Positions 43,883 through 52,845 of a DNA stretch of 64,000 nt are shown one piece after another. The stretch covers positions 4,588,001 through 4,652,000 of the forward strand of contig NZ_CP022743.1 in assembly GCF_002257585.1 (NCBI RefSeq), in the 5' to 3' direction. The stretch comes from Mucilaginibacter xinganensis. Its GTDB lineage: Bacteria > Bacteroidota > Bacteroidia > Sphingobacteriales > Sphingobacteriaceae. The translations under genes were made by a program, and so were the position numbers. Under the pieces are notes generated by a model. That model saw only the letters and a list, made by a program, of their open reading frames with translations. It was not told the DNA's origin and made no database searches. Each line of letters opens with the position of its first letter. Positions within the stretch are counted from its first letter, which is position 1.

Positions 43883-46447
43883 CTAAAACCTAAATCCAAT
43901 AGATATATAAGGCAAAGAACCTTCCTTTGAAAAACCCACCGCTGCCTGGATCAGCACCAGCTCGGCAGGCACCACGTAAATACCTCCGCCGTAACCGTCA
44001 TGCCACGCGTTTGAACTGTCTGTAGCTGACCAAACCCTGCCAATATCGTTAAAACCGATTACACCTACACTTCCAGGTAACAGGTACGAAGTAAAATCGA
44101 GCACTTTAAGCCTTACTTCAAAGTTATTGTAAAGCATTGTCCGCCCCGTAAACCGCCAGGTGTGGAAACCGCGTAAGGTTTGCGGGCCACCGAGTTTTAC
44201 CTGCTGAAAATAATCGGCAGTGCCAAAATAAGTTCCGCCGCCGGTGCGGTTAGCTATAATCAATACAGAGTCCTTATCCGGGTTAGCGTAAAAGCTAAAC
44301 TCCGATTGGATCTGGGTATAAGCGTTGTGCGATCCGGTTAGCGCTTTCATTGATGTAACTGTAGTGTTCCAGTAAACGCCACTGGTGGTTAAAAATCCTT
44401 TGTTACGGGTATCATAAGTGGCGCCCGCTACCAGCCCGGCCGACCATTTTGTTGAGAACACATCTTCATTAGGATGGGCCGCATTATAATCATTCAAAAA
44501 CCGGGTGGTGTTATTGGCAGCGCCGCTGTTATAAAACTGCCCTCCTATCCCTGCATTTAAAACCCATTTGCCATATCTGTGGTACAATCCAACATCAGCG
44601 GTTACCAGGTCATAGCGATTACGGTAATAGGTGATTTTTTTATCCCCTTCATTTACAAACGGCGTTCCGTTCCCTACACCAAAAAAGTTACTTACGTTAT
44701 TAGGCCCCCTTGAAAGCGCATTTATCCTGAGATCGTTGTTCCCGATAGCATTTTTAAAATCAGCCACGTAGGTAAAAAGCAACGATTTGCGCGAAAGAGA
44801 ATAATTGGTCAGGAACTCCTGCCTGAAAGAATAAGGCTCACCTCTGAAACCATGTTTTTCGTAAGAGAAACCACCGATTAACAGGATACCGATATCCGTA
44901 TTGTAGTTTGCAAGGATTATCGGCTCAAACCTATCGTACTTGAAACTGGTGCGGTTATAATTATTTACCCCGGTATCGATACTGGTGCGCAACCGTGCCT
45001 GCGATGAGGGCGGTGTCACGTTGGCTGAATCTGACCGGTCATACACATACAGCTTACTCCGGTTATTCAATTTTTTATCTACATAAAAACTGTCCACACC
45101 TCCCCCGCCAATCATGCGTACTTTTATGGGCGATGTTGTATCGCCTGTTACCGAAAAAACATCGTTACCATTAAAACCATAAAGCCTTACTTCCCTGGTA
45201 ACAGCCGGTTTAAATACCCGGTGGTAGGTTGTCTTGTCGAGTTCCCCGTCCTTTTTTATTTTTTTAACAGTCACCTCTAGTGTGCCTGCCGAGCCTTCGT
45301 GAATGGTGAAATTATCCCTTTTGTCTGACGCCGGAATTTCAACATAAATGGAAATAAAATTATAGTATTCAAGTGCCTGCTTCATGAGCTTGTCACGGCG
45401 GGCCTTCATCTTTGTAATGATGGCATTGCCCGAAAGTTTAAATATGGCGTCGGGCATTTTTTTTACCGCGGCAGTAATGAGGCTATCGGTTAGTGTTTTT
45501 TGCACATAGGTAATTTGTTCGCGCCAGTCATCTTCGCTAAGCTGATTCAAAAAATAGCGGTCAAAGTAACGCGCGTTAAAGTTCCAGCCGTCAATGTCCC
45601 TTATCTCATCGCTGTAACCCTGAAATTTTGATTTTAACCACTGGTGAGACACCACCCAGGGAAACACGCCGGAAGTTTTATAGTAAACCTGGTCACGATC
45701 ACGGGGCACGGGCTCATAAACGTTCCCTTTACCTTCGTCCTTCTTTTCCCAGCGCCACTGGTCTTCATGCCTGTCCCAGTCACCAAGGATCATATCAAGC
45801 AGGCGGGCTTTTAATACGGTTTTTTCATCTACACGATTATCGTTATCTTCTTTCAGCTTACGTTGTACTTTTTCGGTATTATCAGTTTTTTCAGCATCCA
45901 GCGGCTCCCGCTCCTCAAACAAAAAAACCTTGTTGGCAAAATCTTTTGTGTATTTACCTAACGCCCGATCTTCTTTTACGTAAACTATTTGCGGGTTTGA
46001 ATGCGGAACCCCCAACACCTCAGCCAATGGCGGAACAGTTAATGCGGCAAAAGGGTGTGCCGCCGATACCTGGTCCTGCAAAATATCCTTAGCAACTGTT
46101 GGCCGTAATTTTGGAGGCAAGCCTCTTTCGGGATATTTTTGTATGGTACGGAGCACCCATTGCTGACCGCTGGAATCCTGCAACCTAAGCGACAAAGTTT
46201 GTTTCCCACCACCCTGCTGCAGAATTTTCAATCCACCTTTTTCATCTTCCAACCTAAAAACTTTTAGCTTAACAGGCTGTGCCCATAAGGCCCGGTAATT
46301 CTCGCCAAACCAAAAGCGGTGCGTTTTACTAACCTTGTTATACTCAGGCTCAACTGCAATGCGGATGCTGTCGTTCTTTAACTGCTGAGCATGGCCGGCG
46401 GCGCAAGCAAAAAACAAACCTATTAACAGCGTAAAGCTTTTCTTCAT
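43883..46447 (-). CDS. Omp85/BamA-like outer-membrane protein with kinase-like periplasmic domain
   Basis: 854 residues from the ATG at 46447 (MKKSFTLL, a proper signal peptide; the frame to 46474 is longer but less fitting). Residues about 430-854 form a barrel of the BamA/surface-antigen D15 type, with VKLGGPQTLRGFHTWRFTGRT and the end ISIGFRF. Residues about 95-260 show a pattern like atypical kinases: a basic strand VLRTIQKYP, a helix with LAEVLGVPHSNPQIVYV, then MILGDWDRHEDQWRW (D225-R226-H227) and PVPRDRDQ (D250/D252). The kinase reading is inference; some relatives carry a phosphoesterase instead. Confidence 0.85.
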   Translation of the reverse strand: MKKSFTLLIGLFFACAAGHAQQLKNDSIRIAVEPEYNKVSKTHRFWFGENYRALWAQPVKLKVFRLEDEKGGLKILQQGGGKQTLSLRLQDSSGQQWVLRTIQKYPERGLPPKLRPTVAKDILQDQVSAAHPFAALTVPPLAEVLGVPHSNPQIVYVKEDRALGKYTKDFANKVFLFEEREPLDAEKTDNTEKVQRKLKEDNDNRVDEKTVLKARLLDMILGDWDRHEDQWRWEKKDEGKGNVYEPVPRDRDQVYYKTSGVFPWVVSHQWLKSKFQGYSDEIRDIDGWNFNARYFDRYFLNQLSEDDWREQITYVQKTLTDSLITAAVKKMPDAIFKLSGNAIITKMKARRDKLMKQALEYYNFISIYVEIPASDKRDNFTIHEGSAGTLEVTVKKIKKDGELDKTTYHRVFKPAVTREVRLYGFNGNDVFSVTGDTTSPIKVRMIGGGGVDSFYVDKKLNNRSKLYVYDRSDSANVTPPSSQARLRTSIDTGVNNYNRTSFKYDRFEPIILANYNTDIGILLIGGFSYEKHGFRGEPYSFRQEFLTNYSLSRKSLLFTYVADFKNAIGNNDLRINALSRGPNNVSNFFGVGNGTPFVNEGDKKITYYRNRYDLVTADVGLYHRYGKWVLNAGIGGQFYNSGAANNTTRFLNDYNAAHPNEDVFSTKWSAGLVAGATYDTRNKGFLTTSGVYWNTTVTSMKALTGSHNAYTQIQSEFSFYANPDKDSVLIIANRTGGGTYFGTADYFQQVKLGGPQTLRGFHTWRFTGRTMLYNNFEVRLKVLDFTSYLLPGSVGVIGFNDIGRVWSATDSSNAWHDGYGGGIYVVPAELVLIQAAVGFSKEGSLPYISIGFRF

Positions 46448-46957
46448 AAATACACAGTGAGTTTCATTAACCAACAGCTATTGCGTAGAAGTATCACGAC
46501 CAATTTCCCGAATCACTACTGGTAACCAACCAGCAATAAATATACACGAAAAAAATTATTGTATAAAAGGCCGGGGTTAATATCTGATTCAGCAGATACC
46601 ACACATTCCTTCACTTACAAGCTCTAACCCAATTTGTCTGCTAATAAAATACCGGCATTCAAATCATTAATTGAGCAGATGGATAATGCATTATATCATG
46701 CAATTGTTTTAAATAATAAATTAAATGAAGTTTCGGCGAAACTGTTTTTTTCACTGCCATACAGTACCTGAACAATTTAGTAGCGTTGATTTATGACTTT
46801 TCGAATAATTAATGCCCGCACGGCACTTTCCTGTTCATTTGCATCACAATTAATAAAACGACTAAATAAAATATTTACGCATCACGTAGGGGTACAATAT
46901 AAAACAGGTGTATTACAGGTACTAAAAACAATATCAGACATAACTAAATCAGGCAAA
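46448..46957. other. Spacer with an orphan terminator-like hairpin
   Basis: 510 bp. An in-frame extension of the downstream gene starts at 46793 but its composition is poor. At 46729-46751 a hairpin with seven T stands with no gene upstream of it on the plus strand. Confidence 0.5.
46729..46751 (+). terminator. Orphan terminator-like hairpin
   Basis: AGTTTC, GGC loop, GAAACT, then GTTTTTTT. No plus-strand gene precedes it within the spacer, so it could end an unrecognised small RNA or be chance. Confidence 0.45.
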
Positions 46958-47638
46958 ATGATACCAGCACTATCCATATGGCTTTTTAAAAAATACGGAA
47001 GGCCATTTTTAAACAGCCGCAACATTTCTTTAAGCCGATTATTCGCCCCTTTAAAAAAGGCAACCGTCACCATCCTTTTTTTGACTTTAAGTTCATTTGC
47101 GTTTGCGCAGGAACAAACCTATAATTATGACGTGCTGCACAGTGGCCATTCAGTTGGGTACATGAAATTGCAGCAGTTAAAAGAGGGCAATGACACCTTT
47201 TTAAAGATCGTATCGGATGTTACGATGCGTTTTATATTCAGTATCCGGGTAAATATCCGGGAAGATGCCCATTACCGTGATGGTAAGCTGCTAAGTTCAC
47301 ATGTCATAAGGAAGGTAAATGGCAAACAAAAGGCGGATAAGTTTACAAAAGCCAATGGCGACCAATATCAACTTACGGATGACGATAAAATAGGTTCCAT
47401 CAACCAAAAACAAATTATTAATAACCTTACCATGATGTACCTGCATGAACCTGTAGGCCTGTCGCAAATTTACTCTGACAATTTCCAGCAGTTTGTGCAG
47501 ATTAAACAGGTTGAGGAACACACCTACCGAATAAACCTGCCCGACGGCAACTACAATTATTACACCTATACAAATGGCATTTGCAGTAAAGTTGACATTC
47601 ATCATTCGTTATACACCATTCAAATTCAGCTTACATAA
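46958..47638 (+). CDS. DUF6134-family exported protein
   Basis: 226 residues from the ATG at 46958; earlier starts (46793) extend a poorly coding stretch. The hydrophobic signal (KKATVTILFLTLSSFAFAQ) begins only about 37 residues in, so an alternative start near there is possible. The mature part reads YNYDVLHSGHSVGYMKL... and RFIFSIRVNIREDAHYRDGKLLSS, the DUF6134 pattern of a beta-rich periplasmic domain. First of three tightly packed genes with the two reductase-type enzymes. Function unknown. Confidence 0.75.
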   Translation: MIPALSIWLFKKYGRPFLNSRNISLSRLFAPLKKATVTILFLTLSSFAFAQEQTYNYDVLHSGHSVGYMKLQQLKEGNDTFLKIVSDVTMRFIFSIRVNIREDAHYRDGKLLSSHVIRKVNGKQKADKFTKANGDQYQLTDDDKIGSINQKQIINNLTMMYLHEPVGLSQIYSDNFQQFVQIKQVEEHTYRINLPDGNYNYYTYTNGICSKVDIHHSLYTIQIQLT

Positions 47639-47640
47639 CC

Positions 47641-48621
47641 ATGAAAGTATTAGTAACAGGCGCCACCGGTTTTATCGGCCGGAATTTGTGTTTTAAACTT
47701 GCTGAACAAGGGTACAGCGTGATGGCCCTTTGCCGCGACCTAAACCATCGGTATCTTATATCTCATAAAAATATTTTTCCCGTAAAGGGCGATATACTAA
47801 ACCGGGAAAGTTTAACCCTGGCCATGAATGGCTGCGGGCAGGTTTATCATACTGCTGCACTAGCCAAAATGTGGTGCCGTAATAAAAATGATTATTATAA
47901 CATCAACGTTATCGGCACACGAAATGTACTGGAGCTTGCGGCAGAAAAGACTGTAAATAAGGTAGTATATACTTCAACCTGTGGGGTTTGGGGACCAACT
48001 ATAAAGCACCCCATGACCGAAAACGACCCTCGTATTGATGGGTTTGCAATTGATTATGAGCGCACCAAATACCTTGCAGAAATTGAGGCTCGCAATTTTT
48101 TCGCCAATGGATTAAATGTAATAACTGTTAATCCTTCAAGAGTGTATGGCGAAGGGCCTATCACCGATAGCAATACCGTTGGAAAAATGATCAGCAGCTA
48201 CCTTAAGGGTAAGTGGCGCGTCGTTCCCGGTACCGGCAAGCAAATTTCAAATTACGCTTACCTGGATGACGTTGTAAAAGGCCACATAGCAGCGATGGAA
48301 AAGGGTACACCGGGCGAGAGGTATATTTTGGGGGGCGAGGATATCAGCTTTAATACTTTTTTCAGCACACTCCAAAGCATATCGGGTAAAACTTACCGCA
48401 TGGTAAAACTGCCACAGCGAATAATTGAAATCTATAGCAGGTTTGAACTGCTAAAAACAACCCTCACTGGTTGGCCGCCCGTATTCTTACCCGAGTTTGC
48501 CGCTCGCTTGAAAAAAGATCAAAAATACAGCAGCCAAAAAGCCGTTAACCGACTAAACTATTCTATTACACCTTTTGAGGAAGGCATAGCAAAAACCATT
48601 AATCACATAAAAAACCTATGA
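47641..48621 (+). CDS. NAD-dependent epimerase/dehydratase-type reductase
   Basis: 326 residues, extended SDR. GATGFIG (7-13) binds the nucleotide; YTSTCGVWGP and YERTKYLAE hold the Ser/Thr and Tyr-x3-Lys catalytic set. The sequence style is that of dihydroflavonol-4-reductase/3-beta-hydroxysteroid dehydrogenase relatives, which act on lipid or isoprenoid carbonyls. Two nt after the DUF6134 gene and overlapping the next gene by 4 nt: one operon. Confidence 0.9.
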   Translation: MKVLVTGATGFIGRNLCFKLAEQGYSVMALCRDLNHRYLISHKNIFPVKGDILNRESLTLAMNGCGQVYHTAALAKMWCRNKNDYYNINVIGTRNVLELAAEKTVNKVVYTSTCGVWGPTIKHPMTENDPRIDGFAIDYERTKYLAEIEARNFFANGLNVITVNPSRVYGEGPITDSNTVGKMISSYLKGKWRVVPGTGKQISNYAYLDDVVKGHIAAMEKGTPGERYILGGEDISFNTFFSTLQSISGKTYRMVKLPQRIIEIYSRFELLKTTLTGWPPVFLPEFAARLKKDQKYSSQKAVNRLNYSITPFEEGIAKTINHIKNL

Positions 48622-49409
48622 GTCCGTTAACCGCTATAGTTACAGGCGCAAGCGACGGCCTGGGTAAATCATTTGCCCTTGAACTTGCATCAAGAAAGAT
48701 AAACCTGGTGCTCGTTTCATTGCCTGCCAGTGGATTACCCGAACTGGCAGACTATATCCTAAAAAACTTTGAATTAAAAGTTACAATATTTGAAGCTGAT
48801 TTAACGGTTGCCGAAAGCTGCACTTCGTTATTCGATTTTTTAAAAAATAGTGGGTTGACTGCTCATATTTTAATAAATAATGCCGGGCTGGGCAACTGGT
48901 CGTGGTTTGGAGATAAAAATCCTGGCTTTTATAAAAAACAGATAGAGCTGAATGTTATTGCCCCCGTTTTGCTTACTCATTTATTTTTAGCGCAGCTGGA
49001 TGAAGAGCGCACCGCCTACCTGTTAAATGTAGGTAGCCTGGCGGGAAAATTTGTGGTACCTAAAAAGCAGGTTTACGGCGCTACAAAATCTTTTATCAGT
49101 TATTTTACACGATGCCTGCAACTGGAAATGGAAAACGCAAACATCAGTATTAGCCTGCTTAGTCCGGGAGGAATTAATACGAAGCCTGAACTGTTGGCAC
49201 TTAATCACAAATTAAAAGGCATTGCCAAAGCTACCATTACCGAGCCAAACAGGGTGGCTTATGAAGCTATTCATGGCATGTTTTTAGGAAAAAGAGAAAT
49301 TATTCCGGGAGGTATTAACAAGTTAATGGTTTTACTAAACAGTATTTTACCACAATTTATTAAAGCGATAATCATTAAAAGCAAGTTAAAACCAGTTATA
49401 AAAATGTAA
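48618..49409 (+). CDS. SDR-family short-chain dehydrogenase
   Basis: 263 residues. TGASDGLGKSFA (8-19) binds NAD(P); NNAG and YGATK (Tyr-x3-Lys) with a Ser in NVGSLAG are all present. The C-terminal LNSILPQFIKAIIIKSKLK is hydrophobic and might bind the membrane. Third gene of the DUF6134-reductase operon; start overlaps the preceding stop by 4 nt. Substrate unknown, perhaps the product of the upstream reductase. Confidence 0.9.
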   Translation: MSPLTAIVTGASDGLGKSFALELASRKINLVLVSLPASGLPELADYILKNFELKVTIFEADLTVAESCTSLFDFLKNSGLTAHILINNAGLGNWSWFGDKNPGFYKKQIELNVIAPVLLTHLFLAQLDEERTAYLLNVGSLAGKFVVPKKQVYGATKSFISYFTRCLQLEMENANISISLLSPGGINTKPELLALNHKLKGIAKATITEPNRVAYEAIHGMFLGKREIIPGGINKLMVLLNSILPQFIKAIIIKSKLKPVIKM

Positions 49410-49520
49410 TACCGGTATTGGCCTGAACCGTCCCTGCGTCCGAAAGGAACAATGCAAGCTGATAACTGTTCCGAACGGGCGCCGGGATGTGATTTATACA
49501 ACAGATACGCTGAAAGCGAT

Positions 49521-49528
49521 TATATTTG
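49521..49528 (+). promoter_or_regulatory. -7 element before the ECF sigma gene
   Basis: TATATTTG 23 bp before the GTG start at 49552. No -33 TTG at consensus spacing. Confidence 0.5.
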
Positions 49529-49551
49529 AAAGATATAATTAGCCTTTTTAA

Positions 49552-50133
49552 GTGGAGTATAGCGACAGCACTGTTATTAATTTAATTAAAGAAGGCGATG
49601 CAAAGGCGTTTGAAAAAATATTCAGGGAGTATTTTAAATTTTTACATGCTTACGCTTATACATTTACGAAAGATGACGGGCAGGCCGAAGAAATTGTACA
49701 AAATGTTTTTTGCCGCATTTGGGAGAAACGCGAATTGCTTAAAACCGACGGCTCCTTAAAGGCCTACCTGTACCGCTCAGTACATAATGAAAGCCTGAAT
49801 TATTTAAAGCATCAAAAAACGCGTGACGCTTTCAGGGTAAATTATAATACTAAAGAAGATGAATCCGCAAACGCAGCGTCCGAAAAAATCATGATGGCAG
49901 AACTGGATACCTATATTCAAAAAGCTTTGGATGAATTACCCCAGCAGTGCCGCATTATTTTCCAGCTAAGCCGTTTTGAGAATTTGAAATACAAGCAGAT
50001 AGCCGGCCAGCTCCACATTTCGGTAAAAACGGTTGAAAACCAAATGGGTAAAGCTTTAAGGATCTTAAGGGAAAAACTTTCGGAGTTTTTGCCAATTGTT
50101 ATTTTATACATAATAACCTGGTTATACAAATGA
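49552..50133 (+). CDS. ECF RNA polymerase sigma factor (Bacteroidota FecI-like)
   Basis: 193 residues with a GTG start at 49552. Sigma region 2 about 18-85 (FREYFKFLHAYAYTFTKDDGQAEEIVQNVFCRIWE) and region 4 about 125-180 with the helix-turn-helix RFENLKYKQIAGQLHISVKTVENQMGKALRIL. A hydrophobic C-terminal tail follows. It overlaps the FecR gene by 4 nt, so sigma and anti-sigma are co-translated. Confidence 0.95.
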   Translation: MEYSDSTVINLIKEGDAKAFEKIFREYFKFLHAYAYTFTKDDGQAEEIVQNVFCRIWEKRELLKTDGSLKAYLYRSVHNESLNYLKHQKTRDAFRVNYNTKEDESANAASEKIMMAELDTYIQKALDELPQQCRIIFQLSRFENLKYKQIAGQLHISVKTVENQMGKALRILREKLSEFLPIVILYIITWLYK

Positions 50134-51095
50134 GCGCAGATAAAAAACATATTACTGACGATCTGCTGGTAAAATATATACTGGGTGAAACCAATGCAGC
50201 AGAAAACCAGGAAACACAGCAATGGCTAAATGAAAATGATGCCAACCGGAAATATTATACCGATTTTAAACTGATATGGGAAGAAAGCGAACTTATAGCA
50301 TCAACAAGCAGCCCCGACGAAGATGGTGCCTGGTTGCGCCTTCAAAATCGTATTAATAAAAACCATGAAACTCAACCATTAAAACCGTCATTAAATGTCA
50401 CCTGGCTAAAGGTTGCAGCGGCCATATTATTAATAAGCGCAGTTGGCTATTTTGGTTATAACAGCTTTTGGAAAATAAATATTATCAGCAACAACGGCGA
50501 AGCTGCATTAACCCAAAGTTTACCCGACGGATCTTCAGTCACTCTAAACAGCAATTCTCAGATCAGTTACCCAAATCGTTTCAAAAGCAATCAAAGATTA
50601 GTGCAACTGAGTGGCGAGGCGTTTTTTAAGGTTACTCCTGATAAAACCAGGCCTTTTGTAATAAAAATAAATACTGCAACGGTTACGGTTGTTGGAACGT
50701 CATTTAATGTAAAGAATATTAAAGGCAAAACAGAAGTGATAGTTGAAACCGGCATAGTAAAAGTAACATTGAAGGGCAGGCAGGTATTGCTGCATCACGG
50801 GCAAATGGTAGTAGCTGATGCAGCTGCCAGCCTTGAGTTAAAAGAAACCCGCGGCAGCCTTTATAATTATTATATAACCAAAACACTCGTGTGTGATCGT
50901 ACGCCTTTATATCAATTAGTTGATAAGCTTAACCAGGTTTATGGCAGCCATATAAAAATTGCAAACGTGCAATTACAAAATCTGCCTATAACAACTACGT
51001 TTAGAGAGCAAACCCTGCAGCAGGTATTAAATATTATTGCCGAAACCTTTAAAATAAAGGTTGAAAGCGAAGGAAACGAGATCTTTTTAAAATAG
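50130..51095 (+). CDS. FecR-family anti-sigma factor
   Basis: 321 residues, one membrane helix (about 87-107, LKVAAAILLISAVGYFGYN). The N-terminal cytoplasmic part (1-85) should bind the sigma factor. The periplasmic FecR domain (about 120-215) has LPDGSSVTLNSNSQISYP and LSGEAFFKVTPDKTRPFVI. A DUF4974-like STN-related C-terminal domain (245-321) follows. Expected to release the sigma factor on an outer-membrane signal. Confidence 0.95.
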   Translation: MSADKKHITDDLLVKYILGETNAAENQETQQWLNENDANRKYYTDFKLIWEESELIASTSSPDEDGAWLRLQNRINKNHETQPLKPSLNVTWLKVAAAILLISAVGYFGYNSFWKINIISNNGEAALTQSLPDGSSVTLNSNSQISYPNRFKSNQRLVQLSGEAFFKVTPDKTRPFVIKINTATVTVVGTSFNVKNIKGKTEVIVETGIVKVTLKGRQVLLHHGQMVVADAAASLELKETRGSLYNYYITKTLVCDRTPLYQLVDKLNQVYGSHIKIANVQLQNLPITTTFREQTLQQVLNIIAETFKIKVESEGNEIFLK

Positions 51096-51101
51096 CCGGC
51101 T

Positions 51102-52832
51102 ATGCAATTCAAATTTGCTGATCAGCTTAAAGGATGGCTTTTTTTGTTATTTACATCTATTTTAATCCCCGTTTATTCGCAGCCGGTATTAAACCGTAAT
51201 ATTACTATGAATGTGAACGGCGAGCGGCTCGGGCGCGTTTTACGGATGATGGAAGAAAAAGGCAAATTCAGCTTCTCCTACAACAGTAACCTCATCCCAA
51301 AAGATAGCCTTGTAAATATTCACGTAGCTAATCAAACCGTTAAGGATGCGCTCAGTAAATTATTGAGCAATCGTTTTGAATATCGCGAAGCAGAAAACTT
51401 TGTGATCCTTCGTTATGCACCATCGCAGCTGGTGCTTGTTACCGATAAATTTTATAGTGAAGATCAGTATTGCACCATTAGCGGCTATATAAGCAATGAA
51501 CATAGCGGACAAAAGTTGGATAAAGCCAGTGTTTATTGCAGGCGTTCACTTGAATCGGTCATTACTGACGGCGGGGGCTATTTCGAAATTAAAGTTAAAA
51601 ATGAGAATCAGCCGGTAACACTAACAGTAAGTAAAGAGAATTATAAAGACACGTCCATCACTTTCCTGTCGGATATCAAGGTTTATGATGACAAAGATGA
51701 AAACAATAATTTCCGGTACCTTACGGGAGATGTTTCCAAACTGGAAAACTCAGGTGTAGGGCGCCTACTTATTTCGTCAAAACAAAAAATACAAACGCTC
51801 AATCTTGGAGGGCTGATTACCCAGGCGCCATTCCAGGCTTCGCTGTTACCCGGGTTAAGTACACACGGTTCGCTAAGCGGGCAAGTGATAAATACTATTT
51901 CCCTTAACCTTATCGGTGGTTATAATGCAGGGGTTGATGGTGCCGAGATCGGAATGTTTAACCTGGATAAAAGTGATGTAAAATCATTCCAGCTGGCAGT
52001 TCTTTTTAATACGGTAGGCGGCAGCGTTCGTGGGATCCAGATAGGCGGCGCCTTTAACCAGGTGCTGACCAATGTAAGCGCTTTTCAACTCGCCGCAGGC
52101 TTTAATTCTGTACATGGCGATGTCAGCGGTGTACAGCTGGCAATCGGTTTTAATGAAAGCAATAAATTGAACGGCGTGCAAGTGGCCGCGCTTAACTCTG
52201 CAAGCGGAAATATATCAGGCATACAAACCGGTGTAATGAACATAGCCAATAAGAAGTTCAGCGGCATACAGTTGGGTGCATTGTTCAATTATGCCCAAAA
52301 CTTACGGGGGATGCAGTTTGGATTGATCAACACATCTGACAGTTCATCAGGAGTAAGTCTGGGATTGATCAACCTGGTAAAAAATGGCTATCATAAAGTG
52401 GTTGTTAATACCACCGAAACTACCGATGCCAACCTGCTCTATAAAACCGGGACTCCCTGGCTGTATAACATATTTTTGGCGGGGGCTAACCTCAAAAGTA
52501 ACAACAAGCAATTTGCTTACGGGCTTGGTTACGGTAACGAAGTTTCGATATTTAAATTCCTTGCTTTTAATACGGAGCTTACCGCCCGTTATTTATACCA
52601 GGGTAACGCCCGGTACGCCAATATTTTATACCGGTTGGATGCGGGACTGAACATTAAACTTAGCAAATCCTTCAGTATCATTGTCAGCCCGTCATTAAAC
52701 TTTTATTACACCGATCAAAAAAAACCTGTGGGCGGGTATAGTTATGTGCTTACTGAACCTAACCATCACCCAACAAATAATCCATATTATACCCGCTGGA
52801 CCGGCTGGACAATTGGCGTAAGTTTTTTTTAA
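51102..52832 (+). CDS. STN-domain exported protein with GxQ-x(2-3)-FN repeat array
   Basis: 576 residues: signal peptide (to about 26), STN-type secretin/TonB short N-terminal domain (about 30-105, ITMNVNGERLGRVLRMMEEK), CarboxypepD_reg-like domain (about 125-195, ISGYISNEHSGQKLDKASVYC), then from about 265 to 427 an array of roughly ten 15-17-residue repeats of the type GIQLGALFN, GVQLAIGFN, GMQFGLIN. A beta-strand-rich end follows, finishing GVSFF, so outer-membrane association is likely. There is no TonB plug or receptor barrel of the usual size. 6 bp after FecR. Confidence 0.88.
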   Translation: MQFKFADQLKGWLFLLFTSILIPVYSQPVLNRNITMNVNGERLGRVLRMMEEKGKFSFSYNSNLIPKDSLVNIHVANQTVKDALSKLLSNRFEYREAENFVILRYAPSQLVLVTDKFYSEDQYCTISGYISNEHSGQKLDKASVYCRRSLESVITDGGGYFEIKVKNENQPVTLTVSKENYKDTSITFLSDIKVYDDKDENNNFRYLTGDVSKLENSGVGRLLISSKQKIQTLNLGGLITQAPFQASLLPGLSTHGSLSGQVINTISLNLIGGYNAGVDGAEIGMFNLDKSDVKSFQLAVLFNTVGGSVRGIQIGGAFNQVLTNVSAFQLAAGFNSVHGDVSGVQLAIGFNESNKLNGVQVAALNSASGNISGIQTGVMNIANKKFSGIQLGALFNYAQNLRGMQFGLINTSDSSSGVSLGLINLVKNGYHKVVVNTTETTDANLLYKTGTPWLYNIFLAGANLKSNNKQFAYGLGYGNEVSIFKFLAFNTELTARYLYQGNARYANILYRLDAGLNIKLSKSFSIIVSPSLNFYYTDQKKPVGGYSYVLTEPNHHPTNNPYYTRWTGWTIGVSFF

Positions 52833-52845
52833 TGCTATTGTGATC

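Noticed and set aside
46793..46957. N-terminal extension of the DUF6134 gene
   Set aside because: The codons have poor composition and would place the signal peptide about 90 residues into the chain.
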